From Streptococcus sp. (lineage in GTDB: Bacteria > Bacillota > Bacilli > Lactobacillales > Streptococcaceae): 12,603 bases of DNA. The position numbers were made by a program, and so were the translations under genes. The stretch spans positions 1 to 12,603 of the forward strand of contig NZ_JAPJPF010000050.1 of assembly GCF_030825805.1 (NCBI RefSeq). The letters are read 5' to 3'. Positions 1 to 8,076 of the stretch are shown in pieces (position 1 is the first letter of the stretch; every line of letters begins with the position of its first letter). The notes beneath the pieces were generated by a model. It was not told the origin of the DNA. It saw only the letters and a program-made list of their open reading frames with translations, and did no database searches.

Positions 1-66
1 AATTATCCAGTGGATGATTTCAGCAATCCAGGAAGTTCCATGACTAAATCAAGATGCAAAGGGCGT

Positions 67-147
67 CTGCGGATAAAGTCAAAATAGGAAGTTTGACGCA
101 GAATCTTTCGATTCTAGGAGAACTTATCTTTTTGACACAATCCGCAG
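67..147. repeat. Nested imperfect inverted repeat, possible dispersed intergenic element
   Basis: The outer arms 67-84 and 130-147 are complementary at 15 of 18 positions (8 bp, a 3-nt mismatch, then 7 bp). An inner arm pair 89-93/121-125 adds 5 bp, and the centre (100-105/110-115) forms a 6-bp stem with a TTTC loop. The whole could fold as one branched or bulged hairpin. No T-tract follows it, so it does not look like an intrinsic terminator. Short open frames run through it on both strands: + strand 1-87, ending in TAG at 85-87, and - strand 113 down to a TAA at 3-5. Neither has a convincing start. I suspect a dispersed streptococcal intergenic repeat or a relic of one, but only a genome search could show that. 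Confidence 0.5.
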
Positions 148-200
148 CCCATGTTCAATTTGTTTTGAACCCCTTCGCTTATTAATTTCAAAGCTCAGGC

Positions 201-225
201 TAAAACAGTTTCCCAAACTGTTTTA
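201..225. repeat. Perfect 11-bp palindrome with CCC loop
   Basis: Positions 201-211 and 215-225 are perfectly complementary around a 3-nt loop. The arm is A/T rich with a central CAG. On the + strand the four T residues are part of the stem and no T-tract follows, so it is weaker than a standard terminator. It lies 15 nt before the clear terminator at 241-274 and may belong to the same 3' region of a + strand transcript entering from the left, or to the adjoining inverted-repeat element. Confidence 0.5.
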
Positions 226-240
226 CTCCCAAAACTCCCG

Positions 241-274
241 AGTGCCTAAAACGTAATTGTTTTAGGCACTTTTC
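241..274 (+). terminator. Intrinsic terminator of a transcript entering from the left
   Basis: A perfect 12-bp stem (241-252 with 259-270) closes a 6-nt GTAATT loop and is followed directly by a short T-run (270-273, then CT). The T-run is on the + strand only, so it would stop transcription coming from beyond the left edge before it reaches metE. The gene it serves is not in the window. Confidence 0.75.
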
Positions 275-378
275 TCACAGCGGAAAGTTTTAAATCTGCT
301 TGAATGACTAAAAAAGAAACCAATTTTTTTGAAAAATAAATTAGCTATTTTATGTAAAGAAATGTTTATCTACATTCT

Positions 379-405
379 AAAAGAAGCGGATAGCTTCTTT
401 TTTTG
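379..405 (+). terminator. Intrinsic terminator upstream of metE promoter region
   Basis: A 9-bp stem (379-387 with 393-401) closes a GGATA loop, and the 3' arm runs into a seven-T tract (398-404). It lies about 230 nt before metE and upstream of the MET-box-like sites, so it most likely blocks read-through into metE. A promoter-like pair TTGAAA (329-334) and TATGTA (351-356), 16 bp apart, precedes it and would give only a ~40-nt RNA; I do not call that a gene. No T-box or SAM-riboswitch landmarks were seen around it. Confidence 0.7.
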
Positions 406-464
406 TTTTAGAGGGGACGAGGTCTGTCCAATGGGAGGAGGCTCAGTCTGTCTGGTAGAAGCCT

Positions 465-481
465 TATAGTTATTTTTTATA
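465..481 (+). promoter_or_regulatory. Weaker, distal MET-box-like site
   Basis: This 17-mer begins TATAGTT and ends TATA. Against the streptococcal MET-box consensus as I remember it (TATAGTTT-N-AAACTATA, bound by the LysR-type methionine regulator MtaR/MetR) it matches 11 of 16 positions. It overlaps an inverted repeat CCTTATA/TATAAGG (462-468/478-484). It sits exactly 71 bp upstream of the better site at 536-552. Assignment rests on motif resemblance only. Confidence 0.3.
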
Positions 482-535
482 AGGACTATTAGTTCTGGTC
501 AATGGCAAGAGGCGGAAACCCTTGATCTATAAGGT

Positions 536-552
536 TATAGCTTCTGGCTATA
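536..552 (+). promoter_or_regulatory. Candidate MET-box (MtaR/MetR operator) of metE
   Basis: TATAG and CTATA half-sites are separated by 7 nt, giving the 17-bp length of the remembered MET-box with 12 of 16 palindromic positions matching. It overlaps a second perfect palindrome, CTATAA-GG-TTATAG (527-540). Its right end abuts the expected -35 position of the promoter whose -10 is at 575-580, where a LysR-type activator would contact polymerase. metE is a known member of this regulon in streptococci, so the location is as expected; binding itself is inferred. Confidence 0.45.
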
Positions 553-580
553 CCATAAACCATTGAAAAGCAATTATACA
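552..580 (+). promoter_or_regulatory. Probable metE promoter, activator-dependent type
   Basis: A -10-like TATACA lies at 575-580. At 17 bp spacing the -35 position (552-557, ACCATA) is far from consensus, as often seen where an activator replaces -35 recognition. This would give a leader of about 48 nt ending in the metE ribosome binding site. No transcript data; the call rests on position and the neighbouring palindromes. Confidence 0.3.
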
Positions 581-634
581 GAAGGGGCTTCTTCTGATAA
601 GATAGACTCAACTTGAATTTTTGGAGGACAAAAC

Positions 635-2884
635 ATGTCAACTACAATCATCGGATTCCCTCGTTTGGGTGAATTCCGCGAACTAAAATTTACAACTGAG
701 AAATATTTTAGAAACGAAATTACAGCTGAAGATTTGTTGGACGCTGCAAAAGAATTGCGTGCCAAACACTGGAACATTGTCAAAGAAAAAGGGATCACTG
801 AAATCCCATCAAATGACTTTTCTCATTATGACAACTTCCTCGATGCTGCTTTCCTTTTCAACGTGGTTCCTGCATCGGTTCAAAACTTGGACTTGTCTGA
901 CCTTGAACGCTACTTCGCCTTGGCGCGTGGTTACCAGGGAGAAAAAGGGGATGTGCGTGCTCTTCCAATGAAGAAATGGTTCAACACTAACTACCACTAT
1001 ATCGTTCCAAAATTTGAAAAAACAACAGAAGTCAAATTGGCTGGTCACAAGATTTTTGATGAGTACCAAGAAGCGAAAGACTTGGGTCTTGACACTCGTC
1101 CAGTTGTGGTTGGACCATTCACTTTCCTTCAATTATCAGACTTCGAAGAAGGCGTGAAGGCAGAAGACTTCGTTGATAGCTTAGTGGCTGCTTACCAAGA
1201 TGTTTTTGCTAAATTGGCTGAGCTTGGTGCAACTCGTATTCAATTGGATGAAGCTGCTCTTGTTAAAGATTTATCAGCTGAAGAAAAAGCGCTCTTCTTG
1301 AACCTCTACAACAAGCTCTTGGCTGACAAGAAAGGTCTTGAGGTTCTGATCCAAACTTACTTTGGTGATGTACGTGACATCTACGCTGACCTTGTGAATT
1401 TGCCAGTAGATGCGATTGGTTTGGACTTCGTTGAAGGGAAGAAAACTCTTGAACTCGTTAAAGGTGGCTTCCCAGCTGACAAGACTCTTTATGCAGGGAT
1501 TGTCAATGGTAAGAACATCTGGCGCAACAACTACGAAGCAAGCTTGGAAATCTTGAAACAAGTACCAGCTGAAAACATCGTTTTGACTAGCTCATGCTCA
1601 CTGCTTCATGTGCCATTTACAACTGCCAATGAAGACTTTGAACCAGCTATCTTGAATCACTTTGCCTTTGCTGTTGAAAAATTGGAAGAACTTCGTGACT
1701 TGGATGCTATCCGCAATGGTCAAGGTGAAGAAGCTCTTGCAGCAAACAAAGAACTCTTTGCGACAGAACGTGTCGGAGCAAATGCAGAACTTCGTGCGCG
1801 TATCGCTGGATTGACAGACGCAGACTACACTCGTTTGCCAGCTTTTGCTGAACGTGAAGCTATCCAAGAAGATGCCTTCAAACTTCCAGCTCTTCCAACA
1901 ACAACCATCGGATCCTTCCCTCAAACGAAAGAAGTTCGTGCGAAACGTTTGGCCTTCCGTAAGGGTGAATTGTCACAAGAAGAATACGATGCCTTCCTTG
2001 CTGAAACCATTGACGAATGGATCAAATGGCAAGAAGAAGTTGGATTTGACGTACTTGTACACGGTGAATTCGAGCGGAATGACATGGTTGAGTACTTCGG
2101 TCAAAACTTGTCAGGTTACCTCTTCTCTAAGAATGGTTGGGTACAATCATACGGTATGCGTGGGGTGAAACCACCAATCATCTGGGGTGATGTAACTCGT
2201 CTCAACCCTATCACTGTCAAATGGTCTAGCTACGCACAAAGCCGTACTAACAAACCTGTTAAAGGGATGTTGACTGGACCTGTTACAATTCTTAACTGGT
2301 CATTCCCACGTGAAGACATCTCTATCAAGGATTCAACTCTTCAAATCGCTCTTGCAATCAAAGATGAAGTTCTTGATCTTGAAGCTGCAGGTGTGAAAAT
2401 CATCCAAATCGACGAGGCTGCTCTTCGTGAAAAATTGCCACTCCGTCGTAGTGACTGGTATGAAGACTACCTTGACTGGGCTATTCCAGCCTTCCGTTTG
2501 GTACATTCAACAGTAGCACCAGACACACAAATCCACACGCACATGTGTTACTCAGAATTTACAGATATTATCCCAGCCATCGACAACATGGATGCAGACG
2601 TCATCTCATTTGAGGCAAGCCGTTCAAACCTTGAAATCTTGGACGAACTCAAAGCGAAAAACTTCCAAACAGAAGTTGGACCTGGGGTTTACGATATCCA
2701 CTCACCTCGTGTGCCTAACGAAGGCGAAATCGATCACACTATCGAAGCTATCCTTGCCAAAGTACCAAGCAGAAAAGTTTGGATCAACCCTGACTGTGGT
2801 TTGAAAACACGTGGAATTAAAGAAACAAAAGAAAGCTTGATCCGTCTTGTAGAAGCGGCAAAAGCTGCTCGTAAAGCGCTATAA
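635..2884 (+). CDS. metE: Cobalamin-independent methionine synthase MetE
   Basis: MetE (5-methyltetrahydropteroyltriglutamate-homocysteine methyltransferase) transfers the methyl group of polyglutamylated 5-methyl-THF to homocysteine to make methionine, in the cytoplasm and without B12. The 749-residue length is normal for the family. The N-terminal barrel is followed by the catalytic C-terminal barrel, which starts near IGSFPQT (425-431). The zinc ligands are all present: His636 and Cys638 (in HTHMCYSEF), Glu660 and Cys721 (in [10 protein letters not shown]), each five residues below the E. coli numbering I recall (641, 643, 665, 726). The start ATG is set by GGAGG at 623-627, 7 nt upstream. 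metF follows 71 nt later with no terminator between them, so the two are probably co-transcribed. Regulation is probably by a LysR-type methionine regulator at the MET-box-like sites upstream. The gene looks intact. Confidence 0.97.
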   Translation: MSTTIIGFPRLGEFRELKFTTEKYFRNEITAEDLLDAAKELRAKHWNIVKEKGITEIPSNDFSHYDNFLDAAFLFNVVPASVQNLDLSDLERYFALARGYQGEKGDVRALPMKKWFNTNYHYIVPKFEKTTEVKLAGHKIFDEYQEAKDLGLDTRPVVVGPFTFLQLSDFEEGVKAEDFVDSLVAAYQDVFAKLAELGATRIQLDEAALVKDLSAEEKALFLNLYNKLLADKKGLEVLIQTYFGDVRDIYADLVNLPVDAIGLDFVEGKKTLELVKGGFPADKTLYAGIVNGKNIWRNNYEASLEILKQVPAENIVLTSSCSLLHVPFTTANEDFEPAILNHFAFAVEKLEELRDLDAIRNGQGEEALAANKELFATERVGANAELRARIAGLTDADYTRLPAFAEREAIQEDAFKLPALPTTTIGSFPQTKEVRAKRLAFRKGELSQEEYDAFLAETIDEWIKWQEEVGFDVLVHGEFERNDMVEYFGQNLSGYLFSKNGWVQSYGMRGVKPPIIWGDVTRLNPITVKWSSYAQSRTNKPVKGMLTGPVTILNWSFPREDISIKDSTLQIALAIKDEVLDLEAAGVKIIQIDEAALREKLPLRRSDWYEDYLDWAIPAFRLVHSTVAPDTQIHTHMCYSEFTDIIPAIDNMDADVISFEASRSNLEILDELKAKNFQTEVGPGVYDIHSPRVPNEGEIDHTIEAILAKVPSRKVWINPDCGLKTRGIKETKESLIRLVEAAKAARKAL

Positions 2885-2941
2885 AGCAAGTAGAAATTCC
2901 TAAGCTTGCTCGATAGCAAAAAAAGAATTGCTCAATCAAGA

Positions 2942-2947
2942 AAGGAA
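2942..2947 (+). promoter_or_regulatory. metF ribosome binding site that decides the start
   Basis: AAGGAA at 2942-2947 lies 8 nt before ATG 2956 but only 5 nt before an in-frame TTG at 2953. The ATG is the better-spaced and stronger codon, so it is taken as the start. Confidence 0.65.
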
Positions 2948-2955
2948 TACATTTG

Positions 2956-3831
2956 ATGACTAAGCAAACACCGTCGCTCTCCTTTGAGGTTTTCCCTCCA
3001 AATCCTGAAGTAGGCAATGCCAAGCTCTTACGTGCCTTGGAAAATATGCAGGAATTAGCTCCACACTTTATCAGTGTGACAGCTAGCAATAATAAATACA
3101 ATATCAAAGAGACGACGGTTGCTTTAGCCAATCATATTCAGAATGAATTGTCTATTCCGACCATTGCCCACTTACCTGCCATCTATCTAAGCAAGGAAAA
3201 AGTAGCAGATACCCTTCATGAATTAGATCAAGTAGGGGTTCATCGGATTTTGGCCCTTCGTGGTGATATTATTCCTGGTATTGAGCCTTTAAAAGACTTT
3301 CGTTATGCAACGGACTTGATTGAATTTATTAAAACAGAAGCTCCTCACTTTGATGTGATCGGTGCTTGTTACCCAGAAGGTCACCCAGATTCGCCAAACC
3401 AAATTTCAGATATTCAAAATCTGAAAAAGAAAGTGGATGCTGGATGTTCGAGCCTAGTGACTCAGCTTTTCTTTGACAATGAGCGTTTCTACGATTTTCA
3501 AGATAAGTGTACCTTGGCGGGAATTGATGTTCCCATTCATGCAGGGGTGATGCCAATTCTTAACAGAAACCAGGCCCTTCGCTTGTTGAAGACTTGTGAA
3601 AATGTTCATATCCCACGGAAGTTCAAAGCCATTCTGGATAAGTATGAACATGATCCAAAATCTCTTCGTGCGGCTGGTTTAGCCTATGCGGTGGATCAAA
3701 TCGTTGATTTGGTCACACAAGATGTTGCCGGTGTCCATCTCTACACCATGAACAATGAAGATGTAGCCTATCATGTCCACCATGCAACAAAAGCCTTATT
3801 TGAACACCAACCAAATTTGGAAGTGATTTAA
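2956..3831 (+). CDS. metF: Methylenetetrahydrofolate reductase MetF
   Basis: MetF reduces 5,10-methylene-THF to 5-methyl-THF using an FAD-containing TIM barrel, supplying the methyl donor used by MetE. From the ATG the protein is 291 residues, the usual bacterial size. Visible family motifs are SFEVFPPNP (9-17, with catalytic Glu11), LALRGD (99-104), YPEGHP (139-144), KVDAG (159-163), TQLFFD (169-174) and PIHAGVMPI (193-201). Some positions differ from the E. coli type, such as SVTAS rather than SVTYG near residue 40 and HLPA rather than HLTC near 72; I recall these as typical of streptococcal MetF, not as damage. An in-frame TTG one codon upstream is rejected on spacing. The gene is the second member of a metE-metF unit and ends just before a strong terminator. 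Confidence 0.96.
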   Translation: MTKQTPSLSFEVFPPNPEVGNAKLLRALENMQELAPHFISVTASNNKYNIKETTVALANHIQNELSIPTIAHLPAIYLSKEKVADTLHELDQVGVHRILALRGDIIPGIEPLKDFRYATDLIEFIKTEAPHFDVIGACYPEGHPDSPNQISDIQNLKKKVDAGCSSLVTQLFFDNERFYDFQDKCTLAGIDVPIHAGVMPILNRNQALRLLKTCENVHIPRKFKAILDKYEHDPKSLRAAGLAYAVDQIVDLVTQDVAGVHLYTMNNEDVAYHVHHATKALFEHQPNLEVI

Positions 3832-3854
3832 TCAACAGTCTAAGCAGGAATTGT

Positions 3855-3889
3855 AGAGATTGAGAAAAATTTTTCTCAGTCTCTTTTTT
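3855..3889 (+). terminator. Intrinsic terminator of the metE-metF unit
   Basis: A long hairpin (3855-3868 with 3871-3884, one G-T wobble, minimal A/T loop) is followed by six T residues (3884-3889). It lies 23 nt after the metF stop and ends the methionine transcript before the next promoter. The core TGAGAAA...TTTCTCAG recurs in the hairpin at 8029-8057. Confidence 0.9.
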
Positions 3890-3904
3890 ACTTGGGCCAA
3901 TCGC

Positions 3905-3933
3905 TTGCTAAAAGACAACTTTTTTTTTATAGT
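3905..3933 (+). promoter_or_regulatory. Sigma-A promoter of the BTAD regulator gene
   Basis: TTGCTA (3905-3910) and TATAGT (3928-3933) are separated by 17 bp, most of it T-rich. It follows the metF terminator directly and predicts transcription starting near 3940, about 24 nt before ATG 3964. This rules out a start codon at 3892. No clear operator palindrome was seen here. Confidence 0.6.
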
Positions 3934-3950
3934 ATTAATATGAAGATTTT

Positions 3951-3955
3951 GGAGG
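3951..3955 (+). promoter_or_regulatory. Ribosome binding site choosing ATG 3964
   Basis: GGAGG at 3951-3955 is 8 nt before ATG 3964. The other in-frame ATG, at 3940, has no such site and lies at the predicted transcription start, and the upstream TTG 3892 lies before the promoter. Confidence 0.75.
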
Positions 3956-3963
3956 CGCTTGCA

Positions 3964-6900
3964 ATGAAGAGAGAACTCACGTTGAAGTTATTTGGACCCC
4001 CTAAGGTTGTTTTCCAACAGAAAGACATCCGTTTTTCCTTCTCGAAGATGGAGGCTTTATTTTATTACTTAGCTGTATCGGGTGAGGTCAACCGTGATGA
4101 AATTGCGGGCATTCTCTGGGGGGACAAGGAAAACCAAGTCGCTCGGAAAAATCTACGGAATACTGTTTACCAAGCTAATAAAATCTTTGAAGGAGATGTC
4201 ATTGTTTCTCCAAGTAGGAGTAGCTTGGCCCTTAATTCTGAGCTGAATCTTTCTTTGGATGTCCAGCTTTTTGAAAGGGATCCGATAAGCAATTTACATC
4301 TTTATCAGGGAGATTTTCTGGAAGGCTTCTACGTCAAGGATGATGAGGACTTTGACCAGTGGGCTTCCCGTAAACGGAGCGCTTATAAGCAACTCTATAT
4401 TGAAAGCTGTTATCAAAAGATTGACAAAGAGGGGCTGGGAGACCCTGGTATAGAGTCCTTACTCCACCATTTAGTAGAGCTGGATGAATTTGAAGAAAAG
4501 AACTACCAGCTCTTGATGGAGTATTATAGAGTTCATCACCAGCTGGGGAAATTTTTTGAGACCTATTACAAGCTGGTGGATTTATTGGATCGTGAGCTGA
4601 ATGTTCGTCCTAGTCGAGTGATAGAAGAACTGTATCATTCTGTTTTGGAAGCTAAGCGAACCCATAAACAGAGCAATCGTGTGAATGTCCGAGAACTCCC
4701 TTTCTTTGGTCGCAAACAAGAACTGTCCCAACTGGAAGAATACCTATCCTTAGTAGAGAAGGGGGAAGCGGTTGGCCCTCTCTTGGTCATGGGGCAATCT
4801 GGAACAGGCAAAAAACGTTTATTGCGTCAATTGGTCTTGCTGTCCAATCGTAGTTTTAGCTTTGTCAAGCTGGAAGGCAAAGTCGGCAGTCGCCAAGAAG
4901 AAGGAGGGATCTGGGACGACCTCAAAGCTTCCCTAGAGAAAGTGAGTGGGGGCTTGGAAGCTCCTCCTCTAGGAAAAGCGGACAATCTCCCTGCTGTCCG
5001 GAAGCACCTTCAAAGACTCAGCCAAGAAAAACCTCTCCTGATTCTGCTTGAAAATGCTCAGTGGATGGATGCGGCCTCATTCAATAAAGTAAAGCAATTG
5101 GAGGAGAAAAGTAGCGGGGAAAGATGGCAACTGATTGTTACAGCTGAGGGGCCTTTGCCGGAATTCTTGGTCACCTTCTTTGGGAGTTTAAAAGTCGAGA
5201 GACGGTTGTCCCAGCTAGAGTTGACCAATTTTGATCCGAGTGAAAGTCGATCACTCTTACAAGGGCAACTGGGGCAGATAGAACCAGCCCTGATCGAGCA
5301 AATGATGGAGTGGAGTGAAGGTAGTCCCTTCTTGTTGTCCAGCTATATAGAAGAGTGGAAAGAGAAGGAAAGTTTAGAGCCCTTACCTGATATTATTCAA
5401 GCCTATCTGTCTCAAGAGCTGGGTGACTTGAGCAGTGAAGAGGAGTCCCTTCTTCATTATTTGTCTTGTTTTCATAAGCCGATATCCATGTCTATCTTGG
5501 CCGATTTGACAGCTACAGATCTTTCTGTTTTAACTGCATTATTAGATCCTTTAGCTCAAAGAGGAATCATCTCAATAGTGGAGGAGGGGGAGGATCTCTT
5601 AGTCCAATTTTGCAAGCAATTGGTAGCCATGTATTTCTACCAACTCCTGTCACCAGCCAGACGGCGTCTCTTCCATCAACAAATCGCGCAAAAACTGGAA
5701 GAAACCTTAGAAGATTCGACAGACCTGCTCTTCTATAAGGAAATAGCTTACCAATACAAGCAGTCCCAAAATCTCTTGTGTTCCCTATCCTTTGAGCTAA
5801 CCTACTTGGAAGAAATCCTCCAGCTAGAACATGAACTATTCCCAATATACTCCAAGGGAGAAGAAGGGGGAGTATCAGATGGTGAAAATAGCCATTTGGA
5901 TATTTTTGGGGAACTCTCTCGTCTTCGTCGAGAACTGGATCAGCTTTTTTCACGACACCAAAAAGATAGAGACTACAAGTATTTGCAACTGCGCTACTTG
6001 TATTTAGAGGGGCGCTACTTCATTCGAAGTGGTGAGTACCAAAAGGGGATTCATGATATTCAAAAGGTCATCTCCTATGCGCGGGAACTCAAACGGCTCG
6101 ACTTTCTTTTAGAAGGGTACCGGCAAATCATTTATTATTGCATTCAAACAGAAAATATTTCTGAAATGGCCTATTACACAGATTTGGCTTTAGAAGATGC
6201 GATTCAGGCCAACAACCATGAAGCGATTGCGATTCAGTTACGTTTGAAGGGTTTGTACCATTTGATGGTAGGGGATGAGGAGCAGGCAACCCGCCACCTC
6301 TATCGCTCCATTGATTGCTTTAGTCTGACCAATAGCATGCAGGCCAAGTATGCCATTCAAATTGCAGCATCTTTAGCCTACCTGGCTGAAATAGAGCAAG
6401 TGAGAGGGCATTTTCAAGTAGCTGTCACCCATTTGGAAGAGGTCCTACGCTTGGTGGGAGATCAATCTGTTGATTCAGTCCGAGTGGTGTTTGAAATTGA
6501 TCTTGGGATTGCCTACTATTGGAAGGGAGATTTGGTCCAAGCCCGCTTCTATTTTGACAGGGCTCAAAAGGTTTTGTCCGGCGTTCGCTTCCCTTGGAAG
6601 GAAGAATTGCTCGAATTTTATCAATCCTTAATCGCCTGTCATTTTGGCGAGCAAGAGAAGGTGGCAACTTATCTGGCTCGTAAAGAAGGAACCATGAAGC
6701 AAACGACGAATGCGCGAGACAAGGGGATGGTTTGTTATCTCTTAGCCTTCTTGGCGGCCCAGAAGGAACAAGGAGAGCAACTGGTTCCTGCTTTGAGCTC
6801 TTTCTTGAAAGAAGATAAGGGCTACTACAAGAAACTGGCAGAGCAACATCTGACTCCGTATAGAGACCGTCCCTTCCTCAAGAGATTAAAAGTCCTCTAG
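3964..6900 (+). CDS. Large SARP/AfsR-like transcriptional regulator: winged helix, BTAD, ATPase-like, TPR
   Basis: This cytoplasmic protein of 978 residues has the architecture of BTAD-type regulators. Residues 1-95 resemble an OmpR-like winged helix (LKLFGPPKVVF, then an RDEIAGILWGD stretch). Residues 97-230 form an all-helical bacterial transcriptional activation domain, with the typical FLEGFYV, FDQWASRKR and LDRELNVRPS segments. Residues 247-470 are an AAA_16/NACHT-like module starting at FFGRKQEL. A glutamate-rich linker lies near 631-645, and residues 670-940 are helical TPR-like repeats. The nucleotide site is degenerate: the P-loop GQSGTGKK (277-284) has Lys284 where Ser/Thr is expected, and the Walker B region LLILLENAQWMD (358-369) has Glu363-Asn364 instead of Asp-Asp/Glu. 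ATP hydrolysis may be weak or absent. It has its own promoter and converges on hutG. The target is unknown; metE-metF or the hut genes are plausible from position only. I do not recognise a named gene. Confidence 0.85.
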   Translation: MKRELTLKLFGPPKVVFQQKDIRFSFSKMEALFYYLAVSGEVNRDEIAGILWGDKENQVARKNLRNTVYQANKIFEGDVIVSPSRSSLALNSELNLSLDVQLFERDPISNLHLYQGDFLEGFYVKDDEDFDQWASRKRSAYKQLYIESCYQKIDKEGLGDPGIESLLHHLVELDEFEEKNYQLLMEYYRVHHQLGKFFETYYKLVDLLDRELNVRPSRVIEELYHSVLEAKRTHKQSNRVNVRELPFFGRKQELSQLEEYLSLVEKGEAVGPLLVMGQSGTGKKRLLRQLVLLSNRSFSFVKLEGKVGSRQEEGGIWDDLKASLEKVSGGLEAPPLGKADNLPAVRKHLQRLSQEKPLLILLENAQWMDAASFNKVKQLEEKSSGERWQLIVTAEGPLPEFLVTFFGSLKVERRLSQLELTNFDPSESRSLLQGQLGQIEPALIEQMMEWSEGSPFLLSSYIEEWKEKESLEPLPDIIQAYLSQELGDLSSEEESLLHYLSCFHKPISMSILADLTATDLSVLTALLDPLAQRGIISIVEEGEDLLVQFCKQLVAMYFYQLLSPARRRLFHQQIAQKLEETLEDSTDLLFYKEIAYQYKQSQNLLCSLSFELTYLEEILQLEHELFPIYSKGEEGGVSDGENSHLDIFGELSRLRRELDQLFSRHQKDRDYKYLQLRYLYLEGRYFIRSGEYQKGIHDIQKVISYARELKRLDFLLEGYRQIIYYCIQTENISEMAYYTDLALEDAIQANNHEAIAIQLRLKGLYHLMVGDEEQATRHLYRSIDCFSLTNSMQAKYAIQIAASLAYLAEIEQVRGHFQVAVTHLEEVLRLVGDQSVDSVRVVFEIDLGIAYYWKGDLVQARFYFDRAQKVLSGVRFPWKEELLEFYQSLIACHFGEQEKVATYLARKEGTMKQTTNARDKGMVCYLLAFLAAQKEQGEQLVPALSSFLKEDKGYYKKLAEQHLTPYRDRPFLKRLKVL

Positions 6901-6934
6901 TATAGCTCATCAAGTGTCACGAAGGAAGAATAAA

Positions 6935-6979
6935 AAAAGGCTTATCAACACCCAAGGGATGGATGTTGATAAGCCTTTT
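6935..6979. terminator. Bidirectional terminator between the regulator gene and hutG
   Basis: A perfect 16-bp stem (6935-6950 with 6964-6979) closes a 13-nt loop. On the - strand, the A-run at 6932-6938 becomes a seven-T tract after the GC part of the stem, a strong stop for hutG. On the + strand the four T residues at 6976-6979 end the regulator transcript, with a weaker tail. It occupies the convergent gap between stops at 6900 and 7003. Confidence 0.9.
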
Positions 6980-7002
6980 GTATGTTAGAGAGGTTTTGCA
7001 TC

Positions 7003-7989
7003 TTATTTTTGTTGGGACAAGATTTGGGTCAAGTAAAAGATAAAGGTTGCAGCCAGGTTGGAGGTGTGGTTGTCAATATCATGAGGAGGGGAAACTTCCA
7101 CAATATCAAATCCAATCAGTTTGCCGCTAGCAGCAATGTGTTGGAGCAACATTAGGGCTAGTTTTGGATCCACACCAAGTGACTGGATGGCACTGACGCC
7201 AGGGGCAGAACCAACGGCAAAGCAGTCCATATCGATAGAGAGGTAGACCGCTGTCTGTTTTTCTAAGAATTGATCAATCCGATCAAGAATGGCCTGGTGG
7301 CTCATCCGGAAGAGATCTTGTCCTGTTAAGAAATCAATGCTTGGTGTTTTTGCCACATAGTTGAATAGGAACAGGTTGTTGCTGTGTTCCTGGATGCCCA
7401 AAATCAAGTAAGGGAAATCTTTGCTCTCTTCTTTTGCGTGGTCTGCCATTTGGCGAAATCCTGTTCCAGAGTTGGGACCAGTTTGGTCGTAAGGACGCAG
7501 GTCAAAGTGAGCATCTAGGTTTATGACAGCCAATTGTTCATCTGGTTGCAAGGAGGATTTGAGGCCCAGGTAGTGACCATAAGCCGTTTCGTGCCCTCCA
7601 CCGAGGACGATTGGTTGAATATTTAGCTCCAACATCCGTTTGACAGTTAGAGAGAGGCTCTCTTGCAAATCTTCAAGAGAACGATTGGGGCCATCGATAT
7701 TTCCGACATCAAAAACTGTGACGTTGGTGCCCCAGTGCCAAGGAAGTTTGGCGAGCTGGGTGCGAATAGCATTAGGACTTTCGACAGCACCGACGCGACC
7801 GTTATTGATATAGACTCCTTTATCGCTTTTAAAACCAAGGATTCCAAAGGTGACTTCTTCAAAAGGAGTCAAGGTTTCATCATTCAAATCCAAAAACTTC
7901 GTCAGCATTCCCCATTTGGCTGTATAAGGATTGTCTTCAATACTGCCTTGGTAATAACTGTAAGTCGTTGGGTAATAATCTCTAAGCAC
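7003..7989 (-). CDS. hutG: Formimidoylglutamase HutG (arginase/ureohydrolase family)
   Basis: HutG hydrolyses N-formimino-L-glutamate to glutamate and formamide, the last step of one branch of histidine breakdown. The 328-residue protein carries the complete binuclear manganese site of the ureohydrolase fold: His133 in GGGHET (130-135), Asp159, His161 and Asp163 in DAHFDLR, and Asp253 and Asp255 in SIDMDCF. The start is a GTG at 7989, chosen because GGAGG (7998-8002 on this strand) lies 8 nt upstream; an ATG inside that spacer is followed at once by TAA. The gene is last in the - strand block, after hutH, and is closed by the 6935-6979 terminator. Agmatinase or arginase is the alternative within the superfamily; the neighbouring hutH makes formimidoylglutamase the clear choice. 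Confidence 0.92.
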   Translation of the reverse strand: MLRDYYPTTYSYYQGSIEDNPYTAKWGMLTKFLDLNDETLTPFEEVTFGILGFKSDKGVYINNGRVGAVESPNAIRTQLAKLPWHWGTNVTVFDVGNIDGPNRSLEDLQESLSLTVKRMLELNIQPIVLGGGHETAYGHYLGLKSSLQPDEQLAVINLDAHFDLRPYDQTGPNSGTGFRQMADHAKEESKDFPYLILGIQEHSNNLFLFNYVAKTPSIDFLTGQDLFRMSHQAILDRIDQFLEKQTAVYLSIDMDCFAVGSAPGVSAIQSLGVDPKLALMLLQHIAASGKLIGFDIVEVSPPHDIDNHTSNLAATFIFYLTQILSQQK

Positions 7990-7997
7990 GTTACATG

Positions 7998-8002
7998 CCT
8001 CC
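7998..8002 (-). promoter_or_regulatory. hutG ribosome binding site supporting a GTG start
   Basis: CCTCC on the + strand reads GGAGG on the coding strand, 8 nt before the GTG at 7989-7987. This fixes a non-ATG start; the next in-frame ATG is at residue 28 with no such site. Confidence 0.7.
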
Positions 8003-8028
8003 GTTTGTTGGTATTTGGCTAGAATTGG

Positions 8029-8057
8029 AAAGGCTGAGAAATTTTCTCAGCCTTTTT
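8029..8057. terminator. Hairpin between hutH and hutG, T-tract on the opposite strand
   Basis: A 12-bp stem (8029-8040 with 8044-8055) with a 3-nt ATT loop lies in the 87-nt gap after hutH. On the hut coding strand only three T residues follow the stem before CC, so it should terminate poorly and may instead give partial read-through or mark an mRNA end. The five-T run (8053-8057) is on the + strand, where it would stop antisense transcripts entering hutH. No convincing promoter is seen before hutG. Confidence 0.6.
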
Positions 8058-8076
8058 CTGCTGTATCCTTACTGTA

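Noticed and set aside
362..469. A 35-codon open frame (ATG 362) running through the terminator at 379-405
   Set aside because: It has no ribosome binding site, it reads through a T-tract terminator and its composition is not protein-like.
300..634. T-box or SAM riboswitch leader for metE
   Set aside because: No T-box antiterminator sequence or SAM riboswitch core is visible, and the terminator at 379-405 is upstream of the likely promoter.
2885..2955. Terminator or separate promoter between metE and metF
   Set aside because: The AGCAAG/CTTGCT pairing has a 14-nt loop and no T-tract, and no paired -35/-10 elements are seen.
5567..5953. 128-codon - strand open frame inside the regulator gene
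   Set aside because: It is antisense to a well-supported coding sequence, is proline/leucine/arginine rich and has no recognisable motifs: a shadow frame.
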